Positions 1-9,389 of a stretch of 64,000 nucleotides of DNA are shown one piece after another. The position numbers and the translations under genes are program-made. Under the pieces are notes generated by a model, which did not search any database, was not told the DNA's origin, and saw only the letters and a program-made list of their open reading frames with translations. The stretch is from CAVZTX01 sp963778375. GTDB lineage: Bacteria; Chloroflexota; Ktedonobacteria; Ktedonobacterales; Ktedonobacteraceae. Location of the stretch: positions 9,369 to 73,368 of the forward strand of contig CAVZTX010000020.1 in assembly GCA_963778375.1 (NCBI GenBank), written 5' to 3'. The first letter of the stretch is position 1, and the number at the start of each line of letters is the position of its first letter.

Positions 1-489
1 CTGCTGAGCGTGAGCATCCCGATTCTGCGCTACCGTCTGTGGGACATTGATGTCATCATTAACCGCACCCTGGTCTATGGCAGTTTGACCGCTCTACTGG
101 CCCTGCTCTACTTTGGCCTCATCTTTGCCTTGCAATCCCTGGTGGGTAACGTGACCGGTAGCCTATCCCAACAACAACCTCTGATCATCGTCGCCTCTAC
201 GTTGGTGATTGCAGTCCTCTTCCAGCCGTTGCGACGACGCATCCAGAACCTCATTGACCGCCGCTTCTATCGTCGCAAATATGATGCAGCCAAAGTCGTA
301 GCTGCCTTCAGCGACACACTCCGCAATGAGGTAAACCTGGACACCTTACGTGAGCAGTTGGTAGACGTCGTCCAGGAAACGATGCAGCCATCACACGTCT
401 CACTGTGGTTGCCCAAGCCTACACAGCCTGAAAAATACAAAGCCATGCCCTGGCTCTCCACTCCTCCAAGTTCCCCTCACGAAGCTTGA
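1..489 (+). CDS. C-terminal part of a membrane sensor protein (5' truncated by window edge)
   Basis: The reading frame is open from the first base, so the gene starts upstream of the window. Two hydrophobic segments are visible (about residues 20-45 and 58-72 of the visible part). A basic stretch rich in Arg follows, and then a helical linker that looks like the entry to a GAF-type domain (around LREQLVDVVQETMQPSHVSL). This layout, membrane helices then an R-rich segment and a GAF-like region, is seen in sensor proteins and histidine-kinase-like proteins of soil Chloroflexota. No kinase core follows; the protein stops soon after the GAF-like start. The last codons and about 20 bases past the stop recur in degenerate form at 3109-3165. 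Confidence 0.6.
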   Translation: MLSVSIPILRYRLWDIDVIINRTLVYGSLTALLALLYFGLIFALQSLVGNVTGSLSQQQPLIIVASTLVIAVLFQPLRRRIQNLIDRRFYRRKYDAAKVVAAFSDTLRNEVNLDTLREQLVDVVQETMQPSHVSLWLPKPTQPEKYKAMPWLSTPPSSPHEA

Positions 490-611
490 CCACATAAGCA
501 GTATCCCCATCCTATCTGTGCTGCCATCCATTCCCACCCACCAGAAAACAGGTAATTACAACAGGTAATTCTACAGGGGCGTATTCCCTTTCCTCCTTGT
601 ATACTTCGATT

Positions 612-632
612 AGCATAAGAAGTTCTTACGCT
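612..632. promoter_or_regulatory. 21-bp near-perfect palindrome
   Basis: AGCATAAGAAGTTCTTACGCT reads almost the same on both strands. It sits just after a TATACT-like -10 box (598-603) and about 60 bases before the monooxygenase-like gene at 692. It could be an operator for that gene. A second small hairpin (GAACAGC/GCTGTTC, 655-674) lies between it and the start codon. Function is inferred from position only. Confidence 0.3.
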
Positions 633-691
633 GATCAACCCTAGAAAAAGAAGCGAACAGCTTTCATGCTGTTCAGAAAGGCAGAACATCC

Positions 692-988
692 ATGTATGCA
701 CGAGTGAACACCATGCAATACCAGCCCGGCAAGGTAGACGAGGCATTCCAAATTTTTCGTGAGTCAATTTTGCAAGAAACCAAACGACTAGCAGGATTCC
801 AGGCAGTCACCGTGCTGCTAGATCATAAGACCGACAAAGCCGTAGTCATCACCCTCTGGCAGACCGAAGCTGACGCCAGAGCCAGTGGACCGAGTAGTAG
901 CTACATGCAGACACAATTATCCAAAGCCGCCTCCCTCTTTGCGACACCGCCTACCATCGAATTCTATGAGGTGGCTCTCCAAGAATAA
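692..988 (+). CDS. ABM-like (antibiotic biosynthesis monooxygenase fold) small protein
   Basis: This 98-residue protein has the pattern of the dimeric alpha/beta-barrel ABM family. An N-terminal strand (MYARVNTMQYQPGK) is followed by a long helix, a central strand (GFQAVTVLLDHKTDKAVVIT) and a W-containing strand with a second helix (LWQTEADARA). Proteins of this fold include heme-degrading and quinone-forming monooxygenases, and many have no known substrate. It stands alone, with a weak hairpin plus T-run downstream (about 1024-1051). No catalytic residue can be assigned, so the exact reaction is unknown. Confidence 0.6.
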   Translation: MYARVNTMQYQPGKVDEAFQIFRESILQETKRLAGFQAVTVLLDHKTDKAVVITLWQTEADARASGPSSSYMQTQLSKAASLFATPPTIEFYEVALQE

Positions 989-1103
989 GCACTTCTGTAG
1001 GATTCTGATGAAACGAAGTCAAACTGGACTAACCAGTAGCTTTTTTGAGTTAGAACAGGTATACTATGAGTGACCGTTAGTGATCAATAACAAGGAGGTA
1101 AAT

Positions 1104-1475
1104 ATGTTCACAAAAATCGGCACCATCAGTATACCCGTCAGCGACCAGGACAAAGCCCTCGACTTCTATGTCAACAAGCTCGGCTTTGAAAAGATCGACG
1201 ACCAGCCCATGAGCGAAACCGAGCGCTGGCTCGAAGTCGCTCCTCCCGGAGCGCAGACCCATATCATGCTTGGCCTGCGTGGCCAGAGTGGCGGCGACAA
1301 AACTGGCTTCACAGGCTACGTCCTGCACACCGACAACATCGAACAAACCTGTGAAACCCTCAAATCCCGTGGTGTTACTCTCTCCCAAGAACTGAACACC
1401 CAACCCTGGGGCAAATGGGCACAGTTCACCGACCCCGATGGCAACGAATTCGGCGTCTGGGCACCCGCCTGGTAA
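1104..1475 (+). CDS. VOC-family protein (glyoxalase/bleomycin-resistance fold)
   Basis: The 123-residue product starts at the ATG at 1104, which has an AAGGAGG ribosome site 6 bases upstream; an upstream GTG at 1080 has none. It shows the paired beta-alpha-beta-beta-beta modules of the VOC superfamily: ISIPVSDQDKALDFYVNKLGF at the start and the closing strand with FTDPDGNEFGVW near residues 108-119. VOC proteins bind a metal and act as isomerases, dioxygenases, or drug or fosfomycin resistance proteins; the substrate cannot be told here. A very long G tract begins 27 bases after its stop codon. Confidence 0.75.
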   Translation: MFTKIGTISIPVSDQDKALDFYVNKLGFEKIDDQPMSETERWLEVAPPGAQTHIMLGLRGQSGGDKTGFTGYVLHTDNIEQTCETLKSRGVTLSQELNTQPWGKWAQFTDPDGNEFGVWAPAW

Positions 1476-1502
1476 ATTTCCCCTCCCAAAAACCAACCTC
1501 CA

Positions 1503-1745
<243 letters not shown>

Positions 1746-1849
1746 AATGTGGCGAGGGAAAGAGGTGACATAGTGCGCGACCACGAGAGGTATGAGTAGC
1801 CACTATAGAGAGAAAGGGAGAGGTGATGCGAGAGAGATCTTTGAATGAC

Positions 1850-2837
1850 TCGTGTTCACGTCTGCCAAGGAACGGTTGTTTGCACCTGGGATGAGCTGAG
1901 GCAGAGCGGCGGGTATCCCAGCCGTTCCACTGCACAGGTTTCGGTCAGGTGCATGTAGCCGAACCAGATGGTCTAGCTTTTTGCTGTGCGTGCTTCGGGA
2001 TCATAGGGGGAACGGATGATGCCTTCGTCTTCGCTCGCTGAGGACTGCTCGCCAGTTGGCCCTGCCTCCCGACAGGCGTAATACTGCAGACAGACTTGGC
2101 GCAGCATCTGCACACTGGCAACACTGCAAGTTGAGCAGGGGCCAGGATTGCTACAGAGCCTGCAACAGATGCAGTCAATAGGCCCGATCTGTTGCGACAA
2201 GGCTGCCCGTTGGCTGTCGGCTTTGGGCAAGCGATAATTCTCCAAGAGGTGGCGATAAGCGCTCCAACCAGTCCACGCTGATATGCTGGACCAGCCAATA
2301 GGGAGCCAGGGCAGCCAGATCATCTAGAGCCGCGCGCAGCGTTTCTCCGACGCATTCCAAGTAAGAGAGCGAGCGCACCCGGGCCAGCACATGTGTCGAA
2401 TCGGTGCGCTGCTTGCCGCCAGCTTTGAGCCAGCCACGCGCTTTGCAGACCTCCAGCAGCCGATCCAGCACCACGCTCTCTTGCTGCTGCTCCACCAACC
2501 GTGCGCGAAATTCGGAGAGGATCGAGAAATCAAACCCCGGATCCGTCAGGTCTAATCCCAGCGCATACTTCCAATCAATGCGCACCCGCACGGCATTGGC
2601 GGCTTGTCGGTCCGTCAGCCCTTCACTGTACAGCAGCACGGTGACGATGGCCAATCTCCACGGTTCGTAGGCGGGCTGGCCCTCCACAGGGTACAACGTG
2701 AGAAAGTGCTCATCGTGATACAACTCGCCGAAATAAACACGTAAGCGCATCGCCAGGGTGCCTTTCGGACAGGCGGCATGGGCAATGCGGGCGGTATCTT
2801 CTGGAATGGCTCCCAACGCTAGGGGATACATCGACAT
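1850..2837 (-). pseudogene. IS1182-family transposase remnant
   Basis: The start (MSMYPLALGAIPEDTARIAH) and the DUF772-like N-terminal half (GQPAYEPWRLAIVTVL, RIDWKYALGLDLTDPGFDF, QRTDSTHVLARVRSL) match the usual IS1182 transposase layout. After about residue 215 the frame breaks near 2190-2210. The family continues in another frame (ENYRLPKADSQRA, then VQMLRQVCLQYY and IRSPYDPEAR). A stop then interrupts it, followed by TIWFGY-MHLTETC around 1950-1975. Recognisable sequence ends near 1850, next to the purine-rich block. The catalytic C-terminal half is missing, so the element cannot move on its own. No terminal inverted repeats were found. Confidence 0.85.
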
Positions 2838-2954
2838 GGCTCTCCACATGACTCAGAGTGGATAAGTTGATGTGATGCATGCAATGTAAGATTAAAGTAA
2901 TGCTAGTATTAGACAACAAATCCTCCACGCGGGAGTTTGGTTTTTGGGAAATCT

Positions 2955-3034
2955 ATCACAAATCTTCAAACGCTGAACAATTCTCGCCTATAAGAAAGCG
3001 CTTAACCGCTCTGCCTCCGCTTCGATACTCCTTT
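2955..3034 (-). pseudogene. 3'-end relic of a winged-helix (HTH_42-type) gene
   Basis: About 80 bases match the 3' end of the winged-helix gene at 4312-4391, including the stop codon. The first 17 bases (ATCACAAATCTTCAAAC) are identical, and longer interrupted matches run through the EAEAERL-coding part. The stretch lies in the otherwise gene-free gap 2838-3266. Only the tail of a paralogue survives, which suggests deletion or a short-segment duplication. Confidence 0.55.
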
Positions 3035-3108
3035 TATGGGAACCTCCAACCACCTTTTCCCTCCGTGATCGACAAAATTTCCCTCTAGCGGGAGACTCCT
3101 GCAGTGGC

Positions 3109-3165
3109 GTCTCCACATCACCCGAGTTCCCTCATAAAGTTTGACCACATGAGCTATATCACCTT
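3109..3165 (+). pseudogene. 3'-end relic of a sensor gene like the one at 1-489
   Basis: Bases 3109-3144 would encode VSTSPEFPHKV then a stop; the sensor at the window start ends LSTPPSSPHEA then a stop. The match continues about 20 bases past the stop (TGACCACATGAG versus TGACCACATAAG). Nothing upstream of 3109 resembles the sensor. With the relic at 2955-3034 this fills most of the intergenic gap 2838-3266 with gene tails. The rest of that gap holds nothing I recognise. Confidence 0.45.
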
Positions 3166-3266
3166 TCAAAAGCCAGGAACAATAAGAGAACTCTTGACCT
3201 GGAGTACACTCTATATTGTATGCTTTCATAACAATCAGTAGTTAGGCAGAAAGAGTACAACATAAC

Positions 3267-4178
3267 ATGACATTCCAATCCGATGCACATAGAGAATTTA
3301 ACGCTAGCACAGCTGGCACTGTTCAATTAGGCGATTTGACAATCAACCGCATGGCCTTCGGCACTATGCGTCTACCCGGACCAGGTGTATGGGGTGAGCC
3401 AGCTAACCCACAGGAGGCACGGCGTGTGCTCCAGCGAGCCGTCGCGCTCGGTGTCAATTATCTCGATACCGCCGCGTTCTATGGGCCTCTTGTGTCTGAC
3501 CGCTTGATTGTTGAAGCCCTCTATCCCTACCCTGAAGGGTTAGTTATTGGCACGAAAGTGGGTGGATGGCGCGGTTCTGATAAAAGTTGGACCATGGAGG
3601 CAAACCCGCGACAACTCAAGGCAACCGTCGAGGACAACCTTGACCGCCTGCGTCTCGAACAATTGCCGCTCGTCCATTTTCGCTACATAGAACACTCAAG
3701 CGTTCCACTCGTCGACTCCCTGGGTATGATGGCTCGGCTGCAACAAGAGGGCAAAATTCGTCATATCGGCGTTAGCAATCTCACGTTAGATCAAATCCAC
3801 GAGGCAGAGAAAATCGTGCGCATCACCTCCGTCCAGAACCTGTACAATCTGGTCGACCGGCGTGATGAGGATATCGTCGACTACTGCACGGAGCACAGCA
3901 TTCCCTTTATGCCCTACTTCCCACTTGCCATTGGTAAACTTGGACAGGAAGTAGGACCGCTCGTCACGCTCGCACAGAAATACCACGCGACCCCTGGTCA
4001 AATTTCCCTTGCCTGGTTACTGGCCCGCTCGCCTCAAATAGTGCTCATCCCAGGTACTAGTTCAGTTGCACACCTGGAAGAAAATATTGCGTCTGTCGCT
4101 ATCACACTGACGCAGGAAGAGCGGCAGTCGCTGGCCGCAAGTTCGGAAATATCCTCGATTAATACAGTACGGTTCTAA
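3267..4178 (+). CDS. Aldo/keto reductase
   Basis: This 303-residue protein is close to the normal family length and should reduce aldehydes or ketones with NADPH in the cytoplasm. The catalytic tetrad is visible: Asp67 and Tyr72 in NYLDTAAFYG, Lys97 in VIGTKVGG and His137 in PLVHFRY. The cofactor-binding C-terminal part is present (GVSNLTLDQI, LLARSPQIVLIPGTS, then HLEENIASVAI). It is a single gene that ends in a strong hairpin and converges on the winged-helix gene. The physiological substrate is unknown. Confidence 0.9.
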   Translation: MTFQSDAHREFNASTAGTVQLGDLTINRMAFGTMRLPGPGVWGEPANPQEARRVLQRAVALGVNYLDTAAFYGPLVSDRLIVEALYPYPEGLVIGTKVGGWRGSDKSWTMEANPRQLKATVEDNLDRLRLEQLPLVHFRYIEHSSVPLVDSLGMMARLQQEGKIRHIGVSNLTLDQIHEAEKIVRITSVQNLYNLVDRRDEDIVDYCTEHSIPFMPYFPLAIGKLGQEVGPLVTLAQKYHATPGQISLAWLLARSPQIVLIPGTSSVAHLEENIASVAITLTQEERQSLAASSEISSINTVRF

Positions 4179-4189
4179 GAAAGATAGGG

Positions 4190-4235
4190 TCACAATGAGA
4201 ACGTAAGGAGACCTCTCCCTACATTCTCATTGTGA
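4190..4235. terminator. Inverted repeat between convergent genes
   Basis: TCACAATGAGAACGTAAGGAGA pairs imperfectly with TCTCCCTACATTCTCATTGTGA, leaving a very short loop. It starts 12 bases after the aldo/keto reductase stop. There is no clear T-run, so it may act as an RNA 3' end structure or a bidirectional terminator. Confidence 0.5.
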
Positions 4236-4310
4236 GCGTCTTATCTGACAACCGCGGCAGCATACTGCTACCGAGTTCTTTGTGTTACGATACGCGTGTT
4301 TTCCTCAAAA

Positions 4311-5439
4311 TCACAAATCTTCAAACCCCACCACAACTCCCCTCTGTAAGAAAGTCCCCAACCGTTCTGCCTCCACTTCAACGCTTCTCTTCACAGCAGC
4401 CGTAGGTGTCGCGAACATCCGAACCTTCACAACGGTCTGCCCCCGCTGCGTCGTATATTCCCACACCCCCGCTATACAACCATCAACCAGTACAACAGCA
4501 GAAATCCACCCCTGCGGACGAAACACAAGACCTTTATAAACTTTGGGCAAAAGTGCCTCACTATCCCGACCACACCCAAACGTATACATATCAAACAGCG
4601 GCAGCAGCCTTACCTCACCAGCCATGCTACAATCTTGCATCGGTTCAAGCGTCGTCCGTAAAACCATCGCGCGCCAACCCTCCACATCCACCTCCTCCAG
4701 CTCACTCTCCAAAGACCGGAACAGCTTTCTCGCAGGCACCGTCTGTAATCCCCACCACACAGCAAAGTTCTCCGCCGTTGCCGGACCATACGCACGCAGA
4801 TACCGCCGCGCAACCTCTTGCAAAGCAGCGTACGGTTCAAACGACTGCCAATTTGTAATCCACTTTCTCGGATTCACAAACGTCACATTCTGCCCCTGAC
4901 TCGGCCCAAAACACAAATCCCCTCTGAGCGCCGACGGCTTTAATGGCGAACCCCAGCCAGCAGACGTGATTAACGTACGCAGCTTCGGCACCCCTATCTC
5001 ATTCGCGACTGCCGTTGCCAGTTGCTCCCTCGTCATCGGCGTACTACCCAATACCCGAGGAACGGCAGCGAGAAAAGCCTTATACTCAACTGGCGCAATC
5101 CCATAATAGGAAAAATAATATTCCCAGTTGCCAACTGAAGATGCACTCCGGGCCGCCACATACAAAGGAAATTCCTCCGCCGACAGCAAATGTAACGTAT
5201 GGCGCATCGCCCACGTCTTCACAAGCATATGCTCCTGCCACAAAGCCGACTTTCACATCCTGCACAACCAGCCCATCCGTTCGCGCCCACAGCCCCAACT
5301 CAGCCGCCGACATCACCTGAGCCTGCATACCCCCCGTCCGAGTCACAGCCTCAACAAAATCCTCCCGCTTCAACCGCCGTGACAAGCAATGTTGTGACAA
5401 GCGCCAACCATGAACTTGTTCCCAATTCAACGATTTCAC
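4311..5439 (-). pseudogene. Winged-helix DNA-binding domain protein (HTH_42 family), one frameshift
   Basis: The protein belongs to the HTH_42 winged-helix family (related to E. coli YcaQ; some members are DNA glycosylase-like crosslink-repair proteins). The N-terminal part (WEQVHGWRLSQHCLSRRLKR, GGMQAQVMSAAELGLWAR) lies in one frame. The rest (LWQEHMLVKTWAMRHTLHLL to EAERLGTFLQRGVV) lies in another. One extra base around 5246-5247 (in GTCGGCTTTG on the coding strand) explains the break. I chose the GTG at 5439 as start because AGAGGAG lies just upstream; an ATG at 5499 lies inside a dispersed repeat. It is either a recent pseudogene or a sequencing error, since the rest of the frame is intact. 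Confidence 0.75.
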
Positions 5440-5461
5440 AGGCTTCTCCTCTTTGTCTCCC

Positions 5462-5530
5462 GTAGGGGCAATCCCTTGTGGTTGCCCTATGGCCTTCATC
5501 TATCGTAGGGGCAATCCCTTGGGTTGCCCT
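5462..5530. repeat. Two tandem copies of the GTAGGGGC dispersed repeat
   Basis: GTAGGGGCAATCCCTTGTGG followed by TTGCCCT (5462-5488) recurs at 5505-5530. Each copy is an imperfect inverted repeat (AGGGGCAA...TTGCCCT). The pair sits immediately upstream of the winged-helix gene. Relatives occur at 6822, 12164 and 32061. Confidence 0.75.
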
Positions 5531-5539
5531 CCTCACGCA

Positions 5540-6421
5540 TCACAGGCATAGACAACCCTTCACAGAATAAACCTTGAACTCCATAAGAGTTAGTAAGCGT
5601 CGAATAAGACTAATCTCAATAAACAACCCAATCACCGCGTGAATAGCTGCTGGTGCAAAGGTATTGATGGCAGCATGTTGTTCCCAACCAGGAAAAACCC
5701 CGGCCATGAAACGAGTCACTTGGCAAAATCTCTGAAGAACGCAATGCACCATGAACAGCACTCTATCGCTGTTTAAATAAAATACGCTGCGGCGCTATCC
5801 TCTCCCAAAAGCAAGAAGCGTCGGAGTTTTCAGATCTCGAAAGCGTGTCGCCTCAAAGACATACGCATTTGCCCCTCGCAACTCTCGGAGCAGCGTATGT
5901 GCTGCTGCGATACGGGCCGAACCAGCATTGGTGAAGATCGTAGAAGCGCAAGTTCATGAGGAGGCACACGCACTATCTCCTGTTGAAAGGTAACCAGTGC
6001 TCCCTCTCGGTCACCTCTATCAAGCAATATCTGGAGCTTGCTCAGCACCTGGGGTGAGTAGTGCTCGGTGCCCAAGTGAAGGGGAGGTTCATACAGCACC
6101 AGCTTTCTTACATGTGTTGTACGTCGCGCTGCTTCAAGGGAACAGATTGCCCCATAGGAATGCCCCAGGAGAAAAACTGGTTCAGGTATTAGAGGTCAAT
6201 CACGGCAAGAATGTCTTCGAATTCCTGCTCAAGAGCGTATGAGCATGGTATCGCCGCTTTCTCCTCGCCCTCGTCAGGGTCCAGTGCATAGACGGTAAAG
6301 GAGCGTTCTAACGCAGGCAAAGAAACGAGGTCCCCAGCAGGGCATGGTCTGCTCCCGTCCCATGAACGACGATCAATGGAAGTCCATGCCCACTGCGTTG
6401 ATAGGCAATCGGATGTTCCAT
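5540..6421 (-). pseudogene. Alpha/beta hydrolase pseudogene with several frameshifts
   Basis: Fragments in three frames line up with one alpha/beta hydrolase. In order they are: a start at 6421 (MEHPIAYQRSGHGLPLIVVHG); GDLVSLPALERSFTVYALD; FLLGHSYGAICSLEAARR with the GxSxG nucleophile elbow; LVLYEPPLHLG; a cap region (VRVPPHELALL); FEATRFRDLKTPTLLL; and WEQHAAINTFAPAAIHAVIG near the end. At least three frame changes and a stop separate them, so no working enzyme is made. It is related in layout to the intact hydrolase at 11313. Boundaries are approximate, the 3' end especially. Confidence 0.8.
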
Positions 6422-7013
6422 GCGTAAATCGCTTGAGCGAATCGCTTTCCATCTGCTCTTCCTTCCAATTCAACGGACCTGGCCATTCCATTCCATAAGC
6501 CAGTACATAGGAACTTGATACCCCTAAACGGATAAATCCCCTGCTCAATATCCGGCGTAATCTTTCGTCGCTCATCAGTACTTGCCCTCCCATAATCTCC
6601 GGCTCCGGCCTCCACTCCTGCCCTTGTCCCCTCCAATACTACCTTCCAGCCCTCCCTATCCTGATTACAGGCCTTGCTAGCGTGGTCTGCACACCATCTT
6701 GCTCACTCATCGCATACCTTTCTTCGAGAATGACAAATCTCATTCGGAACATATATTCCATCCTATGCAATTCAGCCACCTTCCCACAACTGCCATCGCC
6801 TGCCAGGCTACTTCGTATATGGTAGGGGCGACCATTGCGGTCGCCCTGCTGGGGCGGGGCGGGGGCTGCCATCGCCCTGGCGGGACGGGGACTGCCATCA
6901 CCCTGCTGGGCGAGTCACGTCCCTTTCCCTCTATTGCCCTAGCACCCCACCATTGTACAAACCACCCCCACTATGGTAGTATTCTTCACAGTAAAACAAG
7001 ACAGGAGATCAAC
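6422..7013. other. Gene-free stretch with one dispersed repeat
   Basis: About 590 bases hold no convincing gene. Open frames on the minus strand at 6422-6640 are short and match nothing I know. A GTAGGGGC repeat lies at 6822-6847, preceded by CTTCGTATATG as in the copy at 12164. It is followed by two degenerate GGGACTGCCATC-CCCTG units up to about 6910. The last 50 bases lead into the nucleotidyltransferase and carry its AGGAG ribosome site. Confidence 0.6.
6822..6847. repeat. GTAGGGGC dispersed repeat
   Basis: GTAGGGGCGACCATTGCGGT followed by CGCCCT forms a small inverted repeat (GGGCGACC/GGTCGCCC). The 11 bases upstream (CTTCGTATATG) are shared with the copy at 12164-12190, so the mobile or conserved unit is longer than the palindrome. 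Confidence 0.75.
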
Positions 7014-7769
7014 ATGTTCACCACAGAGCAGCGCGACCACGTGCGTCATCGCGTCCTCGAACTCGCAAAAGCCGACCCCCGCGTCACAGCCGGAGCCCTC
7101 ACCGGCTCCACGGCCCTGAGTAGCGGAGATAAGTGGTCCGACATCGACATAGCCTTCGGCATCACCGACGGCATCACCCCCGAGACCGTCCTGAACGACT
7201 GGACCCAGGTGCTCAAGCGCGAACTAAGCATCATCGACCATTTCGACCTGCCCTCCGGCTCAAGTATCTACCGCGTATTCCTCCTACCCACCGGACTCGA
7301 AGTCGACATAGCCGTCACACCCGCCCATGAATTCGGCGCACGCGGCCCAAACTTCCGTCCCCTCTTCGGCACCATCCAGCAACTTCCCGCCGCACCACAG
7401 CCCAACCCCTCCTACCTCATCGGCCTCGGCTGGCACCACGTCCTCCACGCCCGCTCATGCATCGAGCGTCACAAGCCCTGGCAAGCCGAATACTGGATCA
7501 GTGGCATCCGCGATCACATCCTCGCCCTCGCCTGCCTCCGCTTAGGAGAAAACGCCATCTACGCCCGTGGCATCGATCGCCTTCCTACCGCCATAACCGA
7601 TCCACTCGCCGATGCCCTGGTCCGCTCACTCGACGAGCCAGAACTACGTCGCTCTCTCGCCGTAGCCACCACATGCCTGATCAATGAACTGGAGCAATGG
7701 AATCCCACCCTCTGTGCTCACCTTTCACCCCTCCTCCAAGAGTTCGGCGCTCCCCAAACCGAAACCTGA
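7014..7769 (+). CDS. Nucleotidyltransferase-domain protein
   Basis: This 251-residue protein has the signature of the DNA polymerase-beta-like nucleotidyltransferases. GSTALSSGDKWSDIDIAF (about residues 29-46) carries the GS motif and the two metal-binding Asp residues, and a third acidic residue lies in LEVDIAV near residue 100. The C-terminal half is helical, as in aminoglycoside adenylyltransferases and the MNT/HEPN-type enzymes, but no resistance substrate can be assigned. The ATG at 7014 has AGGAG 7 bases upstream; earlier in-frame ATGs lie in the repeat-bearing spacer. Codon use is strongly C-ending, unlike the pseudogenes around it. Confidence 0.8.
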   Translation: MFTTEQRDHVRHRVLELAKADPRVTAGALTGSTALSSGDKWSDIDIAFGITDGITPETVLNDWTQVLKRELSIIDHFDLPSGSSIYRVFLLPTGLEVDIAVTPAHEFGARGPNFRPLFGTIQQLPAAPQPNPSYLIGLGWHHVLHARSCIERHKPWQAEYWISGIRDHILALACLRLGENAIYARGIDRLPTAITDPLADALVRSLDEPELRRSLAVATTCLINELEQWNPTLCAHLSPLLQEFGAPQTET

Positions 7770-8013
7770 AACACCAACACAACAGCTCGCCTGAATCTAC
7801 CACTTCCAATCAGCTCAAAAAGAATAAACTGTTGAAGAACGTTCTCTACTACAGAATGTTGGTTGTGTAGAGGCAGGAGAGGTTGGGAGCGGGGAAGGGC
7901 CCCTTGCGGGTGCCTTCCGCGCCCCTCTGGCCCCTTCCCTAATAAACATCTACTTGTATAAGCAGGGGCCGGGCATCAATTCCAAATTTCGCCGCCAATA
8001 TCTTGTATACTAA

Positions 8014-8033
8014 GAGCCTATCCGAATAACTCG
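8014..8033. repeat. Left terminal repeat of the IS5-family remnant
   Basis: GAGCCTATCCGAATAACTCG precedes the transposase. The reverse complement begins CGAGTTATTC; GGGTTATTC occurs at the far end (8913-8921), but the rest of the right repeat is lost. Confidence 0.4.
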
Positions 8034-8055
8034 AAAATGTGATAAGATAGGAGGT

Positions 8056-8927
8056 ATGAAGAAACAAGAAAGCAAGAATCGAGTACGCGAACGGACTCCG
8101 AATAATCGTACGACGACGGGCTTTCGCATCTCTGATAAGTTATAGGCGGTGTTGCAGCCGCTGCTGCCAGTGCATGTGAATACACATCGCTTTGGCGGAG
8201 GACGACCACGGGTACCTGATCGCGACTGCGCTGATGCCATTTTCTATGTGCTACGCACGGGCTACCAGTAGCAAGCCCTGGATCACACCGAGTTGTATGC
8301 GCATTCGACGGCGCATGATCGCTTTCAAGAGTGGGTGCAAGCAGGAGTCTTCCTCAAGCTGTGGCAAGCTGGACTGGAGCAGTTTGAGGAGATCTGCGGC
8401 ATCGACTGGGACTGGCTTCGATGGATGGGGCGATAACCAAAGCGCCCTTGGGCGGGGAAAAAAACCGGCCCCAATCCGACCGACCGGGGCAAGAGCGGCG
8501 TGAAGCGCAGCCTGCTCACCGAAGGGCATGGAGTGCCAATCGGTCTGGCGATTGATGGAGCCAATCGCCACGATATGAAACTGGTGCGCCCGACGCTCGA
8601 GAGCATCGTGATCGAGCGTCCGGAGCCAAGCGAAGAGCATCCGCAGGGCATGTGTCTGGACAAAGGGTATGACTACGACGAGGTACGCGACCTCTTGCGC
8701 GCATTCGGCTTTACGGCCCATATTCGCCCACGCGGAGAAGAAGCCCAAGCGATCAAGCGCGAAGCGGGTTTCAAGGCGCGGCGGTGGGTGGTGGAACGGA
8801 GTCATTCGTGGATGAACCGCTTTCGCCGTCTGCTCGTCCGGTGGGACAAGAAGCCGAGAATTATCTGGCCTTTCTCCATTTTGCCTGTGGCTTGATCGCT
8901 TTTCGCGCCGCCGGGTTATTCATACAC
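8056..8927 (+). pseudogene. IS5-family transposase pseudogene
   Basis: The sequence starts MKKQESKNRVRERT after AGGAGG and reads through a typical IS5-family transposase: GFRISDKL, LLPVHVNTHRFGGGRPRVPD, FQEWVQAGVFLKLWQAG, KRSLLTEGHGVPIGLAIDGA, CLDKGYDYDEVRDLL, RWVVERSHSWMNRFRRLLVR. Two in-frame stops interrupt the first part (near 8144 and 8270). Frames shift near 8418, in the A7 run near 8460, and again near 8863, where KKPENYLAF becomes KKPRIIWPF. It cannot make an active transposase. The DDE residues survive in part, in AIDGA, LDKGYDYD and VVERSHSW. Confidence 0.9.
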
Positions 8928-8948
8928 TAAATACCAAGGAGACTACCT

Positions 8949-9333
8949 ATGTTTCAACCAAAAACAGCATTCACCGGATTTTCAGTCAACGACCTGGCAA
9001 AAGCCAAAGAATTTTATACCCACACCCTCGGCTTAAAAGTCGTCGAAGAGGGCGCTGGCCTAACATCTGCATCTCCCCGGCGGCGGCACAGTCCTTGCCT
9101 ATCCCAAAAACGACCACCAGCCAGCCACATTCACAATACTCAACTTCGTCGTTGACAACATCGACGAAGCCGTAGACGAACTCAAAAGCCGAGGCGTCAG
9201 CTTTGATCGCTATCAAAGCATACCCCAGGACGAAAAAGGCATCTTGCGCGGCCTCTCCCACAACATGGGCCCCGACATCGCCTGGTTCAAAGACCCCGCC
9301 GGAAATACCCTCGCAGTCTTACAAACAGCATAA
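8949..9333 (+). pseudogene. VOC-family gene with one frameshift
   Basis: The N-terminal half (AFTGFSVNDLAKAKEFYTHT, LGLKVVEEGAGL) and the C-terminal half (HLHLPGGGTVLAYPKND, then FVVDNIDEAVDELKSRGV and WFKDPAGNTLAVLQTA) form one normal VOC protein of about 127 residues. They lie in different frames; the shift is near 9061-9063. A GGAG ribosome site lies upstream of the ATG. It lies 57 bases upstream of the ArsR start codon and may be a recent pseudogene or a sequencing error. Confidence 0.8.
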
Positions 9334-9342
9334 CCCAACGCC

Positions 9343-9368
9343 TTTAATTAAGTCTTGACTTAATTAAG
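9343..9368. promoter_or_regulatory. Palindromic operator overlapping the ArsR promoter
   Basis: TTTAATTAAGTC, two T, then GACTTAATTAAG is a palindrome with one mismatch. It covers the -35 hexamer of the ArsR-type gene. Autoregulation by binding to such palindromes is the rule for ArsR-family repressors, so this is the likely operator. Confidence 0.7.
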
Positions 9369-9383
9369 CAAATGCTTTATAAT
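9355..9383 (+). promoter_or_regulatory. Sigma-70-type promoter of the ArsR gene
   Basis: TTGACT (9355-9360), a 17-base spacer and a perfect TATAAT (9378-9383). Transcription should begin at about 9390, which is the A of the ATG chosen as start. The mRNA therefore looks leaderless. Confidence 0.75.
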
Positions 9384-9389
9384 ACTTGT

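Noticed and set aside
4406..5465. Several plus-strand Pro/Ser/Thr-rich frames
   Set aside because: They are shadows of the minus-strand winged-helix gene, which has clear family motifs.
5462..5530. CRISPR-like interpretation of the paired repeats
   Set aside because: There are only two units, no regular spacers and no cas genes; the unit is an intergenic palindrome found elsewhere.
9372..9389. Upstream ATG of the ArsR gene
   Set aside because: It lies between the -35 and -10 boxes of a well-spaced promoter, so it would not be transcribed.
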